Shown here: in pieces, positions 46,327 through 57,964 of the stretch | Layout: each line of letters opens with the position of its first letter | How positions within the stretch are numbered: position 1 is the first letter of the stretch | NCBI GenBank assembly: GCA_015501055.1 | Contig: JADNYV010000015.1 | Coordinates: forward strand, 310,001 to 374,000 | Reading direction: 5' to 3' | Source: Mucidula mucida | Taxonomy: Eukaryota > Basidiomycota > Agaricomycetes > Agaricales > Physalacriaceae | Length of the DNA stretch: 64,000 nucleotides | The notes under the pieces: generated by a model | The model's database searches: none | The model's input: only the letters and a program-made list of their open reading frames with translations | Told to the model about the DNA's origin: nothing | Position numbers and translations under genes: made by a program

Positions 46327-48001
46327 ATGTTATTTGTCGCTCTTTTCTCGTTTTCACTCTTTCTGTCGGCCGCGTCGCGATCGGACTTGCGCGCGCGAGC
46401 TATATCGAATCCCGATCCTGCTGTTGGAGGAAGTACTAGTGAGGGATGGCAGGCCCTACCTGATATTCCGGACGCTACAAAAAGTGACTGGGTTGTTGAC
46501 TCAACGATTGGCGCGAAACTGGTGCGGGGACCAGGCAATATTTGGGCGTCGAGGATTTAATCGTGTTGTAGCCTGTCTTCCAGTCTTCTGGACGTGACCC
46601 AGCCGCCGTAAAGCGTGCTATCATCATCCTGCCAGGAAACGTGTGTCCAGTCATTCCGCGTTTTCCTAGCTCTAACGTGTATTTTCTGAATTCAGCCACG
46701 CGACTGTTGGTATTGTACGTCTTCTCCTCAAATTTTAAACTTTTTCATATAATATTCATGTAGATTGGAACGTTGTTAATAACGCGCTGTATGTCGCCAA
46801 TGAACAAGACCCTAGTGGCGTCAAACTGGAGGAAGTCTCGATCATGGCTCCTTGCTTCTTCAACGAGGCCGACCGTGCCGCTGGCGCTTTACAGAGCGAT
46901 CAGCTATCCTGGGGCAACCTGAACTGGGTTACCGGAGAATATAATGTCGGTCCAGAATCTATTTCAAAGTACAGCAGCTTCTCAGTGGTGGATTCGCTTG
47001 TGGACTATTATATGGACCAAGCGACCTTTCCCAGTCTCAATGTCAGTCCCATCATTGCTCGGATAAGCAGACTCACGATGAAACAGGTAGTGGTAATTGG
47101 AGGACACTCTGCTGGCGCACAAATGGTTCAGAGATACATCGGCTTGCGTAGCTCCATCCTACACGACGAGAGATTGCATTTCTGGGTTGGTGAGTGTGTC
47201 TACTGAGTCTGCGGGAGGACGCCTGACCACTGTACATAGCTAATCCCGCGTCGTTCATGTGGCTCACTGAAAGCCATCCCATCGCGACGAGCGAAGGGTG
47301 CGAGAACGTCGACGAATATAAATACGGACTCTCTGGAGGGTTCCCAGGATACTCGGGATGGTATCGTTTCGAAATATCGTGCGCGTCAAACTCACTATGC
47401 TTGGGGTTTGGTCAGTATTTCATGATCGTTGGTTGTTGGAAGACTGACTTACATCGGTAGATGGATGATCTCCCTGGAGACACGAGCTGCGAAGCTCAAG
47501 TAAGTACTTTGTCCATTCCTCTGTCGTTTGTTCACAAAAATGTGCAGACGCAAGGAAGCAATCACCTCGATCGCGGACGTAATTTCGTCGCCATGCTTGA
47601 AGGAATGGATGGTGGCGTGCCCACCAACACCACCGTCGATTATATAGACGGTGTGGCTCACGACAACGTTCTGATGATGCAAAGCGCAATGGGCATTGAC
47701 AAGGTAATTCAGCATGTTCCGAGTGTCTGTGACAAAGTACTCACTCGAAGGTTAGCTGTTCCGCTACAACTACAACGTCTCTTGGCCCATCGCGCTTACC
47801 GATACGTCCACGAGCGAATCTGCAGCGGCTACTCCCAGCGGAAGCTCTAGTAGCTCTGCGTCCGGCTCCCATTCTGGCGCTGGCTCGTCATCTGGTTCGC
47901 ATTCGCCGAACTCGGCTGCCAACTTGCATGCACCGATCTTGGCTTCGTGCCTTATCGTTTTATCGGGCACGATGGGATTGATGAACGGTCAAAGCTGGTA
48001 A
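46327..48001 (+). CDS. Secreted GPI-anchored alpha/beta-hydrolase (esterase-like), apparent frameshift
   Basis: Signal peptide MLFVALFSFSLFLSAASRS. After splicing, KRAIIILPGN is followed by PRDCWYYWNVVNNALYVA, the nucleophile motif VVVIGGHSAGAQMVQRYIG (GHSAG), and the catalytic-histidine region DYIDGVAHDNVLMM. The C-terminus has a Ser/Gly-rich stalk and the hydrophobic GPI-signal tail APILASCLIVLSGTMGLM. Between KYGLSGGFP and DTRDGIVSKYRARQTHYAWG the reading frame jumps by one base near 47335-47350, and no usable intron fits there. The gene is either recently broken or the base is an error. Everything else is intact. Substrate unknown. The protein probably sits on the plasma membrane or cell wall. 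Confidence 0.7.
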
Positions 48002-48347
48002 TCAAATGTACCTTTTAGACGATGTCTAGGTTAATTCATTCATTTATACACCGATCTTTGAAAAGATGTATCTCTACGTCGTCATTCTCTTAACGTGGCG
48101 TTGATTTCGACAGTCGAGACGTTCAAAAAGGCAAGAAAACTGCCGTTGGCCCGCACGGTAATGTAATAATGAAGGCTCTGCGCCACTCGGTTCTCGTCAG
48201 CTAAAAGTTGGGACACCTCACAGCGACTAGGTATCTCTGGAGCACCTGGTGTATAAAGATTGCCTTCATACATTTCGCTACATTAAGAAACAATTCAGCC
48301 TCCGCGATTAGGCATACAAGTAAGGATATAACGTTGGTGCATATTCG
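48002..48347. other. Short intergenic stretch
   Basis: A minus-strand open frame at 48082-48273 (63 codons) has no motif. Otherwise this is the 3' region between two convergent genes. Confidence 0.35.
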
Positions 48348-48949
48348 TTAATCAACACTCCCTGGTACTACCTCCAACGTCTCATACGACAGTACTTTGA
48401 AGGTCTCGTCGTGTCTCCATGTGTGCTCCAGTATCTCGGCGCCGAGAAGGACCTGAGCATACGCTTGAGCAAATGGGACTCCATCGGGCATGTCCCACGA
48501 GGCCCCAGACAGAACCTCCATTACCCACAAGATCCAAGCTGCGCACGTCCAACCACTGGGTCCTGGTACCCCAGAGTATGTCCATTGACTTGGCGCTGGC
48601 TCAGCGGCACCGATCTCAAGTAGATGACTTTCCAAGTCCTCGAGATTCGAAAACAGATGAATTACTCCTCTAAACGATCCTGATTCTGGTTGGTCGTCTT
48701 AGGATACGTATACATGAGGCGCACGCGTTACGACGCACTTTCAAATTCAACTTTCCGAAAAGCCACCTTCCAAGCTGGACCTGACGTTGGACCAGTCACT
48801 TTTCTGGCGGCGTGTACGGGTTTCTTGTACCAAGACGAATTATCTGTGTAACAGAGGTTCCAGTGAAAGTATGGCTCCTGGAGGGGGAGATTGATATAAT
48901 GAATCGATATGCCGACGCGGAGTTTGTGTTCGTTGTCGATGTTGCCCAT
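48348..48949 (-). CDS. Uncharacterised small protein
   Basis: Two exons (48949-48739 and 48679-48348) give 180 residues. It starts MGNIDNEHKLRVGISIHYIN and ends YETLEVVPGSVD. A 59-bp intron with GTGCGT donor and CAG acceptor joins KVEFE to RSFRGVIHLFSNLEDLESHL. The second half is Trp-rich (GPSGWTCAAWILWVMEVLSG). No signal peptide. A family is not recognised. The trace is consistent enough across both exons to be a real gene. Confidence 0.55.
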
Positions 48950-49071
48950 ACTTGCATCGATTTGGGAGGATAGTATTCATTTCGTCTCTAGGTCTTATCG
49001 CTGGGCTTTACTGCGCTTATCGTTAACCAAAAACGACAATTACGATTGAGCGGAGGTACAGCTTTTACTAC

Positions 49072-50021
49072 TTAGTAGGAATCGACTGGAGGAAGACCAT
49101 CCACCAATCCAAATCCATCTGCCGAAGCCTCGAATTTGTACGGCGGAATCCATCGTTCTATCGCCTGTGCCCATGCACTGTCCTTTGGGTCAAGCGACCA
49201 GACAGCCTTCACATATTCCCAATGTGCCGGGAACCAGCCAGCACTCTCCCAGTCTAATATACCCGTGAGCGTGTAGTCAGCATCGAGCAGAAGGTTCCGT
49301 TCCGCCATATCGCCATGCGTGAAAACGATAGGATGTTTGATAGCATGGGACTTCATAAGAATCTGGTCGGGATCGTACGTGGGGCCTTTGACCTCAACAA
49401 TCTCTCCGAACGATAGACCGCTTCGGGCTTGCGCATTCATATGTTCTTCATCAGCAAAGGGGCCCACGCGGCCATCGAATTTGAGCCGAAGATCATAGAC
49501 GGGACCACCTAGAATGGAGGATATAGCATTTCCGGGCGGTGGGGATAGAGCGCGTAACTCTGCGACATAGCCCGCAAGCTGAGAGATTATACGTTCCTGT
49601 ACGGAGACAGAAAGTGATTCAAACTCTTCGAAGTCGACCACATGTCCAGCGATTCGCGTCATGAAGAGGTACCGATGACCGCGATAGTGAATCGTGAAGA
49701 GAGGACGTGGCACAGGAACCGAAGTATGTGTGCGGACAAAGCGCATAGTAGCCGCCTCTACTTCTTGAATTTTTAGACGCTTGACGAAAATCCATTTTGC
49801 CAGCGTGTCTGCAAGGTGGTCAATGAGGGCTGATTTGAAGGGTAATGATTGAGAAAACGCTCACAATGCCAGATCTGCTTTACAGATAGTTCCAGTCTAC
49901 GATTGAAACAATGAAGAAGGGTCACAACTACACGCTTGGTACGCCCTTTGAAAGTCAGACGCTGCCGCTTCCTCTCAGCCATCTTAGCCAGAAGGTTTTG
50001 CGTTGCCCTAGCTCGAAACAT
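49072..50021 (-). CDS. APH-fold phosphotransferase (aminoglycoside phosphotransferase family)
   Basis: Two exons (50021-49865 and 49829-49072) give about 304 residues. Family features: VEAATMRFVRTHTSVPVPRP, the segment YLFMTRIAGHVVDFEEF, the catalytic loop PIVFTHGDMAERNLLLD (HGDxxxxN) and the metal-binding LTGILDWESAGWFPAHWEYV. Basidiomycetes have many such kinase-like proteins, and the small-molecule or protein substrate is unknown. The intron proposed here is only 35 bp, so the N-terminal 50 residues are uncertain. The catalytic domain from ATG 49746 is clear. Confidence 0.8.
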
Positions 50022-50257
50022 AACTTTTTTGACGTCGAGCAGAGAAAAGAAAGCTTACTGTTGGGGGCTTGCCATGAGGGGATTAAGATAGGCTGAAGAA
50101 GGTACTTATCAAGTCGAGCGTGCATCATTAAGAGTAATATCGCAAGAAGAATTCATTTTCCCACGGAACTAAGCATTACGCAGCGGTCGCGCGCCTACGG
50201 ATAATTTGGACGTCTTTCGCTATGTACGTATTGCTTAAACGGTATTGTACATCGCGC

Positions 50258-52095
50258 TCAGCAAACGGAAAACGAATATGTCGACAAGCTCATTGATTTC
50301 AAAGGCAGAGTCCAGCTGCCACTCACAGACGTCGCTGGAGAGATTGCAGCAAAATCTTCCGACGCGGACGTTCGAAAGGCATCGGAAGCACAGACAGAAG
50401 CTGAAAAGGACAGAGAGATCGTGTCATCGGACGCATTGGGATTCATGGTCAACACGCGGTACGTCCTCGAGTCGGAGGAGATGACGGCCATCGTCCAAGC
50501 AGAGTTGAATCCGGTTCCCGTGATGGGCAAGAGCTTGCTGCCAGCTATGGACAATGGGTAAAATGGTATCTGAGAGCTGATCTAGACTGACGTGTCACGA
50601 AATTGCTAAAGTGCTTGAATGTCCAGAAGTGCTTCGTGATATCTGGAATTCATGGTAAGCACTCCTTTGAGGACCATCTTGACTAAGCATACAAAGGGCG
50701 TAGTTCCCGTTTGTGGCGTAATTTCCGTCATAATAGATAACACCGTCCTAATCACATCTGGTCAGTATCGCTCCAATGTGATGATGCACTACACGCACAT
50801 TCCATCCGTTTGAATTTGGGGTAGTGGCACATGCGGAATTCCCTTGTGGTGAGCAGCCGAGCCCGTTAGACAATAAAGTCCAATACTGTATTTTCATTAG
50901 TGATTCGTGGCGTACAAACAAAAGTCCCGGCAACGAACATCGTAGTGCGGTTCCCCAGCAACAAGGAAGCTCTGGAACATCATACCCGAAAACATCAGAG
51001 CATTCGTGATGGTGGGATCGTAGCCTTGCGACCAGCCTCGTCCCGTTCCGTTCGCCTGTCCTAAGGAGCAACAAACTTCCTGGAAGGATTATCAGTGTCT
51101 TAAAGGCGGTTTGCGGCCTAAAATGATACGTACCGACATCCAGGTAACTTTGCTGGGATATTGAGTCTTCGTTGTATTGACGTAAGACCGGTAGCTCGCA
51201 TCGGAGGGGAAATCATACGTGTGGTGCACCAGGGCAGCGACCTTATCGATGACTTGTGGAAGCCAACTCGAGTATTCGCTGCTCGCTCTGCTCAAGGAAG
51301 AAGATTCGTCGGCCAAAATGCCGACAGTGGTCTGCAGCCCTTTGGCAGAGAGCGCGTCATACAGCGTACTGACAACCTCAGCGCGTCTGCAAAGACTTTG
51401 TTTAGTGCTAGCAGAGCTATGGAAGATAGAAGGACTTACTGGTTTGGGTTAACTTGCATACCTTTTTGACCACACGGCGAAGGTCCGAAGGTGCTGTCCG
51501 GCTCATTCATGGGAGATATGTAATTGATTGAGATTCCTTCGTGGATGAAATGCTCGACAACATCTGCCAAGAATCTGCCGTATGCTGCTCCGCTTCCTAT
51601 GTACGCAGAGGTATTTTAGTTCAAATTCCAGTATTCGGAAAATGAATCACCGTTAACGAAATAGCTATTACAACTCGTGCGATCCTGCGTCAACGGTGCA
51701 GGAGCACTGTTTGCAAACATAGTCAAGTCCTTGACACCACGGTCGCTGGCCGCCTTCAAGAAGTAGACACCCTGTTTGTCCTTATCCCAGTCATACTGCC
51801 CCGGCGCAACGTAGAACGTCTCAGGAGCACGGACGGGGTTAGAAACGTTCACACCCCCGCTTCCGACATTCCAGCGGTAGCTAGAGAGACCGAGTCCAGA
51901 GGAATTGAAGAGTAAGTCCGAGAGGTTTTGGCGAGTGGCCTCAGGAAAGTTATACAGGTCCATGGGCCACCATGCCCCAGAACCGCCTACGCCAGTGAAC
52001 GTCTGCGCGGGGGTCGATGAAACCGTGGCGGCGCGCGCGGAAGGGATCAGGAACTGTAGAAAGAGAGTAAGCATGATGGGGAATAATGAAAGCAT
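50258..52095 (-). CDS. GH30 glycoside hydrolase (endo-beta-1,6-galactanase-like)
   Basis: A secreted glycosidase of about 500 residues. Signal peptide MLSLFPIMLTLFLQFLIPSA ends near ARA/ATV. Then TFTGVGGSGAWWPMDLY and the acid/base motif INYISPMNEPDS (NEP). The second catalytic glutamate is in TWMS/EVCCSLGQ, split by an intron. GEPHYDYWTLLSNGLGC and YITKHFWTFKHFSNF follow, and the C-terminal beta-sandwich (LLPITGTGFNSAWTMAVISS ... SLSTYSFSVC) closes the protein. At least eight exons. All junctions are GT-AG and the frame is intact. Apparent stops at 51616 and 50900 lie in introns. It likely acts on arabinogalactan side chains of plant cell walls; substrate specificity is inferred. Confidence 0.88.
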
Positions 52096-52965
52096 GTCTC
52101 GTGGTTTGTTTAAGGCATTCCCTGGTTATATACATACGCTGTCAGAGTTCTGATGTTGGAAGTACTGCTGGATTCCATATAGCTCAAGCGGGAAAATCTG
52201 AAGATTAGAAGAAGAGAGCAGGTGGTAGACTCGGAAGATAAGGAAGGTGGGTATTTCCGGCTAAAGGTTCCGATGAGCAGGAACGTATGAGGCCAGACGT
52301 ACAACATATCGGACGCGTTGTGCGGCCCGGCGCGCGGAACCGACCATGGATCAAACTCAACCCTAAGACGAGACGTAGGTAGATTAGAGTAACTTTAGGC
52401 AAGAGATCAAGATCCACCTCCCGAGAACGTCGTCGTTCCTATAGCTAGTAGGACGATAAACATCTTTGGCGATACCGCCTAATCACCGCCTGTGTCGCTG
52501 GTTGGAACACGAGTACCGGAATCGCGCGGTCACTGTGTCGACAATGTCAAAACAAACCTCCACGGTCCGCAAACAGCGGATGAGTGTTGACATGGTGGAT
52601 ATCATGCCGTACCGACCGAAGGTGGTTGAAGATGGTGAGGGTCAGTCGTCGAGCGGCAGCTTAATCACGTGAGCGTCTGTGAACGTTGTCTGCTGTTAAA
52701 CACGAACCACGATCAGAGTTTGGGCGCCTCATTCGAACACTGCTGCCAGCGAGCAGCGTATACTCAAGATGTACAGAGGTTGTCCCTTCAACCTTGTGCT
52801 CTTTTCTGGCTCTCTTGCACTAAGTATGCTCTCGCGGTTACAAAAGTTTGACGGCCCTAGCAATAATGCCCGATATTCGAATGGAGGGTGAATAATCTGT
52901 TTCAACGTGAAACTGCATAACATGAACGCCGAATGTTCATCACTCTTTGCTAGCTCTCCACCATC
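52096..52965. other. Divergent intergenic stretch
   Basis: This is the promoter side of GH30 and the upstream side of the wax-synthase pseudogene. ORF 52466-52672 (+) lacks motifs. Confidence 0.35.
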
Positions 52966-54220
52966 ATGTCCTCTTGGTGCGTACTTCCTCTCAATCTAGT
53001 TTCTCCTAATTGACCCTTGCAGCCCCGGACGAGGCTGGTTAGCTATAACATGGCAGCTCGAACCGCTAGACGCACGGAGTTACCTGTGTTTTCTCTTACC
53101 ATCAACTTGGCTACTGCATTACGGCGATTCTGGTTACATTGCCAAGAACGTACTATCTTCGCCTGGCTCTTCTGCCATTATGGTTTTGGTGCGCGTTTCG
53201 TATTGCGACGCGTGTGGATGCACCAGAAGACACTGGACTGGGACTCATGGTATGTTCTTGCTTGCTTCATATGCTGCTCTACTGACTTGAACTCAGTCAA
53301 TGGTGATGACGATATCCATGCGCGTACTCGGGTGGTCTTTGGAGCCACATCACTATGTACGCGTCGCAAAATACGGTGACAAGGCTGACGGCCGTTCCGT
53401 ATCAGACATCTTGTATGATGCGGCCGAGCTCTGCTGTAATTTTCGCGGCATAGGCTGGAACTGGTCTACACACACAGAACCACTCCTGCCTATCAAATCC
53501 CGTCGCGAATTCTCTTATTGGTGTCTCAAGTCATAGCTCTTCCATGCTCTCATATTCGAGGTCGCGCTCGCTGCGTATAAATTCATATCTTCTCCTGACG
53601 CTCAGTCGTTTGCTTTGTTCGCTCTTCACCCATATATTATGCGTGGTGCGGAGGCACTGGTCTGGCCTATAGCGACATGGGCCCACCTTTCCGCTTATTA
53701 CGCCTTCTACGCATTTACTGGGGTCGTCGTTTTCAGACAAGATCCCGCAACCTGGCCGCCACTTTTCGACGCGCCGTGGCGCGCGACCTCGTTGACAGAA
53801 TTCTGGGGCAGATGCTGGCATCGGGGCTTTCGCGACATGTTCGGGCGCGCCGGAGGACGTCCCTTATCCTACATGTTCGGGCGCACAGGATATGTACTTG
53901 GGACTTTTTTCATGTCCGGCGTCTTCCATGATGCTACGTTCTGGGGCATATCAAGACAGCATGGTCTGTGTTGCAGCATGACGCTCTACTTTGTGATGAA
54001 CGGTGTGGGCGTATATTTGGAGTCACTCTTTCGGAAAATCACAGGAAAGAAAGTACGTGGAGTGGTAGGCTGGATGTGGATGATGGCTTGGCTGGTTAGT
54101 TGGTTGGCAATAAGTATGTCAACTGGGTGCTTGGATGACTTGAACCGCGTGGGTCAGGTGAATATCGTCGCACGGCCAGTAGAGATATTGAGAATGGTGC
54201 TAGGAAACGGCGGTTCGTAA
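52966..54220 (+). pseudogene. Wax-synthase/MBOAT-like acyltransferase gene, broken
   Basis: The family is the membrane wax-synthase-like acyltransferases. The coding trace runs through LPRTYYLRLALLPLWFWCAF, TISMRVLGWSLEPH, NFRGIGWNW, and the hallmark TSLTEFWGRCWHRGFRDMF followed by SYMFGRTGYVLGTFFMSGVF HD, with the presumed catalytic histidine. Two lesions are visible. A one-base shift near 53128 falls between LLPSTWLLHY and AILVTLPRT. An in-frame TAG at 53534-53536 follows SYWCLKS, and the same frame continues LFHALIFEVALAAYKF. No intron of reasonable size removes either. The product would be a truncated membrane protein. Confidence 0.7.
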
Positions 54221-54349
54221 GATAATAGTAGACTAGACCAGCGGGAGTAGTCTCACTCTCACCATTCGTATACTGGTCTTCGAACGACGCAAACAGGGAA
54301 TGTTGGATATTAAGTAAGCTCCAAAAGGTAGTAATTTGCTCTACATTTA

Positions 54350-55140
54350 CAACGTCCTGTGTGTACCAGCATTGTACCTGGCTGCCTAATGAAGAAGGTC
54401 AACATACTGTACTTCAAGGTAGGTCCTCCCCTTATTTTTGACATGTCTTTTACTTCAGGATGTCCATATTAGTCGCAACAGGTGTAGCTACCGAGACAAT
54501 GAAGTCAAGTCTGGTGGTGCCATCTCTGAGAAGGGAAACGAATCATACTCCAGGTCGAAGATCGGAAAGATTTCAACCGAGATATCCTCAAGGTCATTCC
54601 AATGACTATGTTCTGTCTGATTTTAACGCCACAGCACATAGAGTGACACTGCAGGATTGATCGTAGCCGAGATTGATCTGGTCCTCTCACATGCAACGCT
54701 TGAAGGACGCTTACCCTCGAAGGCATACTTGAGCAGGTGTATAAGGAACTCAAGGAGAAGGTATTCACAGGCGATTCGGCCGTAGCAGGCCGTTTGAGAT
54801 CTTCTTGGGCAAACTGAGGCAGGTAAAAATATGCGTCTTTTCCTCTTGCTTTTTGCATCAATTGAGTGGCGTCTTTAGGTTAAAAAAGCGGAACACCCGT
54901 TCACCCTGATCATTGGCGATCCGTTGGCGAGCTCATATGTGCAGAACGTGTATACGCCCAACCCCGTCCCGAACATGACTATCGAGGTCTATGATAGGAC
55001 TGAAGCGCAGAATGAAGAACTGGGTTGAATGTCATCAAGGTAGAAAGTATGAAGAGAAGGCGGCGGATGAGGCAAAGTGGCGCAGTCCGCGGCTGCCTCA
55101 TGACATGGTTTACATCGTAGAAGTAGAGGAGTGTATGTTC
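54350..55140 (+). pseudogene. ZPR1: ZPR1 zinc-finger gene relic
   Basis: Traces in several frames match ZPR1, an essential eEF1A-associated zinc-finger protein. LMKKVNILYFK is joined across an intron to CSYRDNEVKSGGAISEKG. Next come EIDLVLSHATLEGRLPSKAY and KELKEKVFTGDSAVAG, then HPFTLIIGDPLASSYVQNVY, PNMTIEVYDRTEAQNEELG and YEEKAADEAKW. At least four frameshifts or stops separate these blocks, and the N-terminal half is missing. Intron remnants show it is a duplicated gene, not a retrocopy. The functional ZPR1 must lie elsewhere. Confidence 0.75.
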
Positions 55141-55275
55141 TTGTAAATCGTCTCAGCATTTGGACGAAGGGCCGATGCGATTGGCGCGCGGCCCGGGGAC
55201 CATCGAATTGCCAATTATACTTTTGCTTCCTGTTCGTTCCTCCACCTTGATCATTTTCTGGACGCGACTGTCAGT

Positions 55276-57546
55276 ATGAGCTTTAACATTGAGAAGTCGC
55301 TCAAGGCTTTGCGGCAAAATCCCGAGAAGGTAATGTTGATTCTACGATGATATCCACAGTCTGGTTGTCTTGATATGCATACCACAGGTTATCGATAACG
55401 CTCGAAAGGGTGATTTACTTGCGCTTAGGGACTTGGCGAACCTATGGCTCGATGTAAGTATCTGAACTTGCTGCGGTTCACAACATCAGCTTCTTTTAGA
55501 GACCAGAAATGCTCTCGATGGGTCTGATCGACTTGTGGTACTTTCATCTTAGCAAAGAACCGCCTACCGATTTCTCTCGAGCCTCTTACGAGCGCACTCC
55601 CGACTGTGATCGTGCTTTTATGTCCCTTGTCGGACTTTCTAAACTCGTTAACGTGCTTCGAGATGGACACCCGTATGAGAAGCTGATGCTCGAAGGCTGG
55701 CCAGCTCTATTTAAGTGGAGCGTGTTCATGGTCGCCTCACGCGTCAAATCCCGAGATGCCACTCCGGAGTCTGTACGATCTGCCTCTGATATCATATGTG
55801 GAACGTGGTACTCCGTCTCTCGGACAGATTCAGTTCGACACGCGATGGTCAAAACGAAAGGGACCATTGAGATGGCAACGCACCTGTGGGTCAACGAGGA
55901 TCTATACGCAAACCCTAGCACATCTATCATAGCCATTCCTGCACCCTCCGCTTGTCTCGACGCCATGGTCTTTGATGGAATCGACGATTACCTCGATCGC
56001 GTGGTCAAGTCGAGTGGGGGTGACCCCGGAAAGGTCGTGAAGCTCGCTATGTCGCGTCTCAAAACCGCTCTCAATGCTCCAAAGCTTGACGATGCGCGTG
56101 TGGCTATCTATCTGGATCTCATTGGCCATCTCTCCCGAAAAGGACAACATCCTTTGCGGAATGCATTCTTAGCAGCCAATATTGTTACTATCACCGCGAA
56201 AGTCGCTGTATCCATGGCCCAGAAACTCAATTCTGGTGGCTCTGACGGTCTCTTGAACGTCTTGGTCGCTTCGTTAGGCTACCTATCAAATTTCCTCGAG
56301 TCTACTGATGGGTTTACTTGGATAATTCAGGCGTTGAACGCTGGAATGTTACTGGCGTGGGCAGATGCGTCTCCTCATTTCGGAAAGCTGGATCCGTATG
56401 ACTACGAGATGATTAACCGAATCGTGGATGACATCGTACCGCGATATCTTGTATATCGTTCCGTCATCAATGCTGTTGATAGGTAAGGAGTGCTCCTTCT
56501 GTCAGTGCACATAGCTAGCTGAGCATATTCCAGAACCATGAAGATCATCGACGATGCGAAACTGCCTCACAGGAATCGCGTGCGGAATAGTATTGCGAAG
56601 GATATCTGGATCAAGTTCCTAGGCTTTGCCGTTGAACGTTGTATGGTTGCCCTTCATGCCACTACGGCCATGGCCAAAGCTAAAACCTGTGATAATGTTA
56701 AGGTGCGTATACCATCCCCGTATTTCACTCAAAGTGTTGGTTTATGGAGCGCGACTCGCAGTGTCAGAAGATTGATGCGAAGAACAACTTCCAGAAGTGT
56801 GCTGGATGCCAGACTACTCTCTATTGTTCCAAGGCATGCCAAACGGTGGCATGGAAGGAGGGTGACCACAGGTCAACGTGTAAATTGAAACAACAAGAGA
56901 GACGAGGTAAGCGTATTTTGGATTTAACCATCGATCCAACCTAATCGGTATTTCAGAGGGAAAATTCCAATCAATCACAAAGAGCGATGCCGGTCAGTCA
57001 TCTCTTTGGATACGAGGCAAATGAGTACTAATCGAGTCACACACAATAGCGTTCTTCCATGCCCTCGCAACACGCGATGCCGCTCATCATCGACCATTAT
57101 TACGGCGCCTTGCGCAGAAGGAACATCCAAACGTAAAGCACTGGGAATTCATCATTTGCATCGACTATACCGTCCTTCCGCCGAAATACAGTCTCAGTCT
57201 GCTTGCCAACTACGAGAAGGATCAGCCAAAGTCCCTTAACGGCAGCACTAACGCCGAGGCACGCAACGACACATTTGTCGAGAGAGCAAGACAACACCCC
57301 GGCAAATTCACGCTTATTCAAAGTCGGATTAGCAACGGGACAGGAATACAATTGGTCACGTCGGTCAAGACAGGTAATTTCTGGGAGAGCGGGGACGATT
57401 CTTTCCCTCCTGCTAGCGATTCGGAAGACGAGATGGGGGATGAATTCCGGAAGCGGGATACAAATCTCGATGCGGTGGATTTCATGAAGGCCAGGCTGGC
57501 CATCAAGTCGTTCGCAGCCAGTCTGGGCGAGACGACTGATCTGTAG
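55276..57546 (+). CDS. MYND-type zinc-finger protein
   Basis: Seven exons (55276-55329, 55388-55453, 55500-56482, 56534-56702, 56762-56906, 56957-56992, 57050-57546) give 649 residues. A long helical N-terminal region (LKALRQNPEKVIDNARKGDL) is armadillo-like. The MYND finger lies at about residues 418-460: CDNVKCQK then CAGCQTTLYCSKACQTVAW and HRSTC. The C-terminal part includes HWEFIICIDYTVLPPKYSL and an acidic stretch (SDSEDEMGDEF). The first Cys pair is spaced C-x4-C. MYND fingers mediate protein contacts. This family of mushroom proteins is common, with unknown roles. No targeting signal. Confidence 0.82.
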
Positions 57547-57964
57547 AAGGTCAACTCATCAGTACATGCAAAACCCATTCAATCGAGCATTCAATTGCTA
57601 CAACCCACGAACAACAAGCCTATTGTCTCTGGCGTTCCACGAGTAAGCGGCATTACTATACCTAGCAAGGGGGAATGGGACCAAACGGCATGGTCCAGAA
57701 GGCCTCTTATTGTGTTCCCTCCCATATTGTCGTCCGTATTGTTCTTTCAAAAGGCCGCATGCCGCGCACGTGACTCATCTCTATCCCGATTTGGGGCGTT
57801 GAAAGTGACACCCAAAAACCGCAACGCCTCTTGTTCCAAATTTGGTTCCTTCGACAATTGGCCTTGATGGGGGACTTCCATATCGGGATGTTACCTTGTA
57901 ACTGACGCGCAGGCTCTGGCTATATAATAAGGACAATGACTGTTTTACTGCCTTCGCGTTTCCC
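57547..57964. other. Intergenic stretch
   Basis: Between two plus-strand genes. A TATATAA element (CTATATAATAAGG, near 57918-57930) lies about 40 bp before the arrestin-like ATG and fits a core promoter. Confidence 0.45.

Noticed and set aside
50245..50484. Plus-strand ORF that reads as a small hydrophilic protein
   Set aside because: It is antisense to the last exon of the GH30 gene, whose C-terminal beta-domain reads perfectly on the minus strand.
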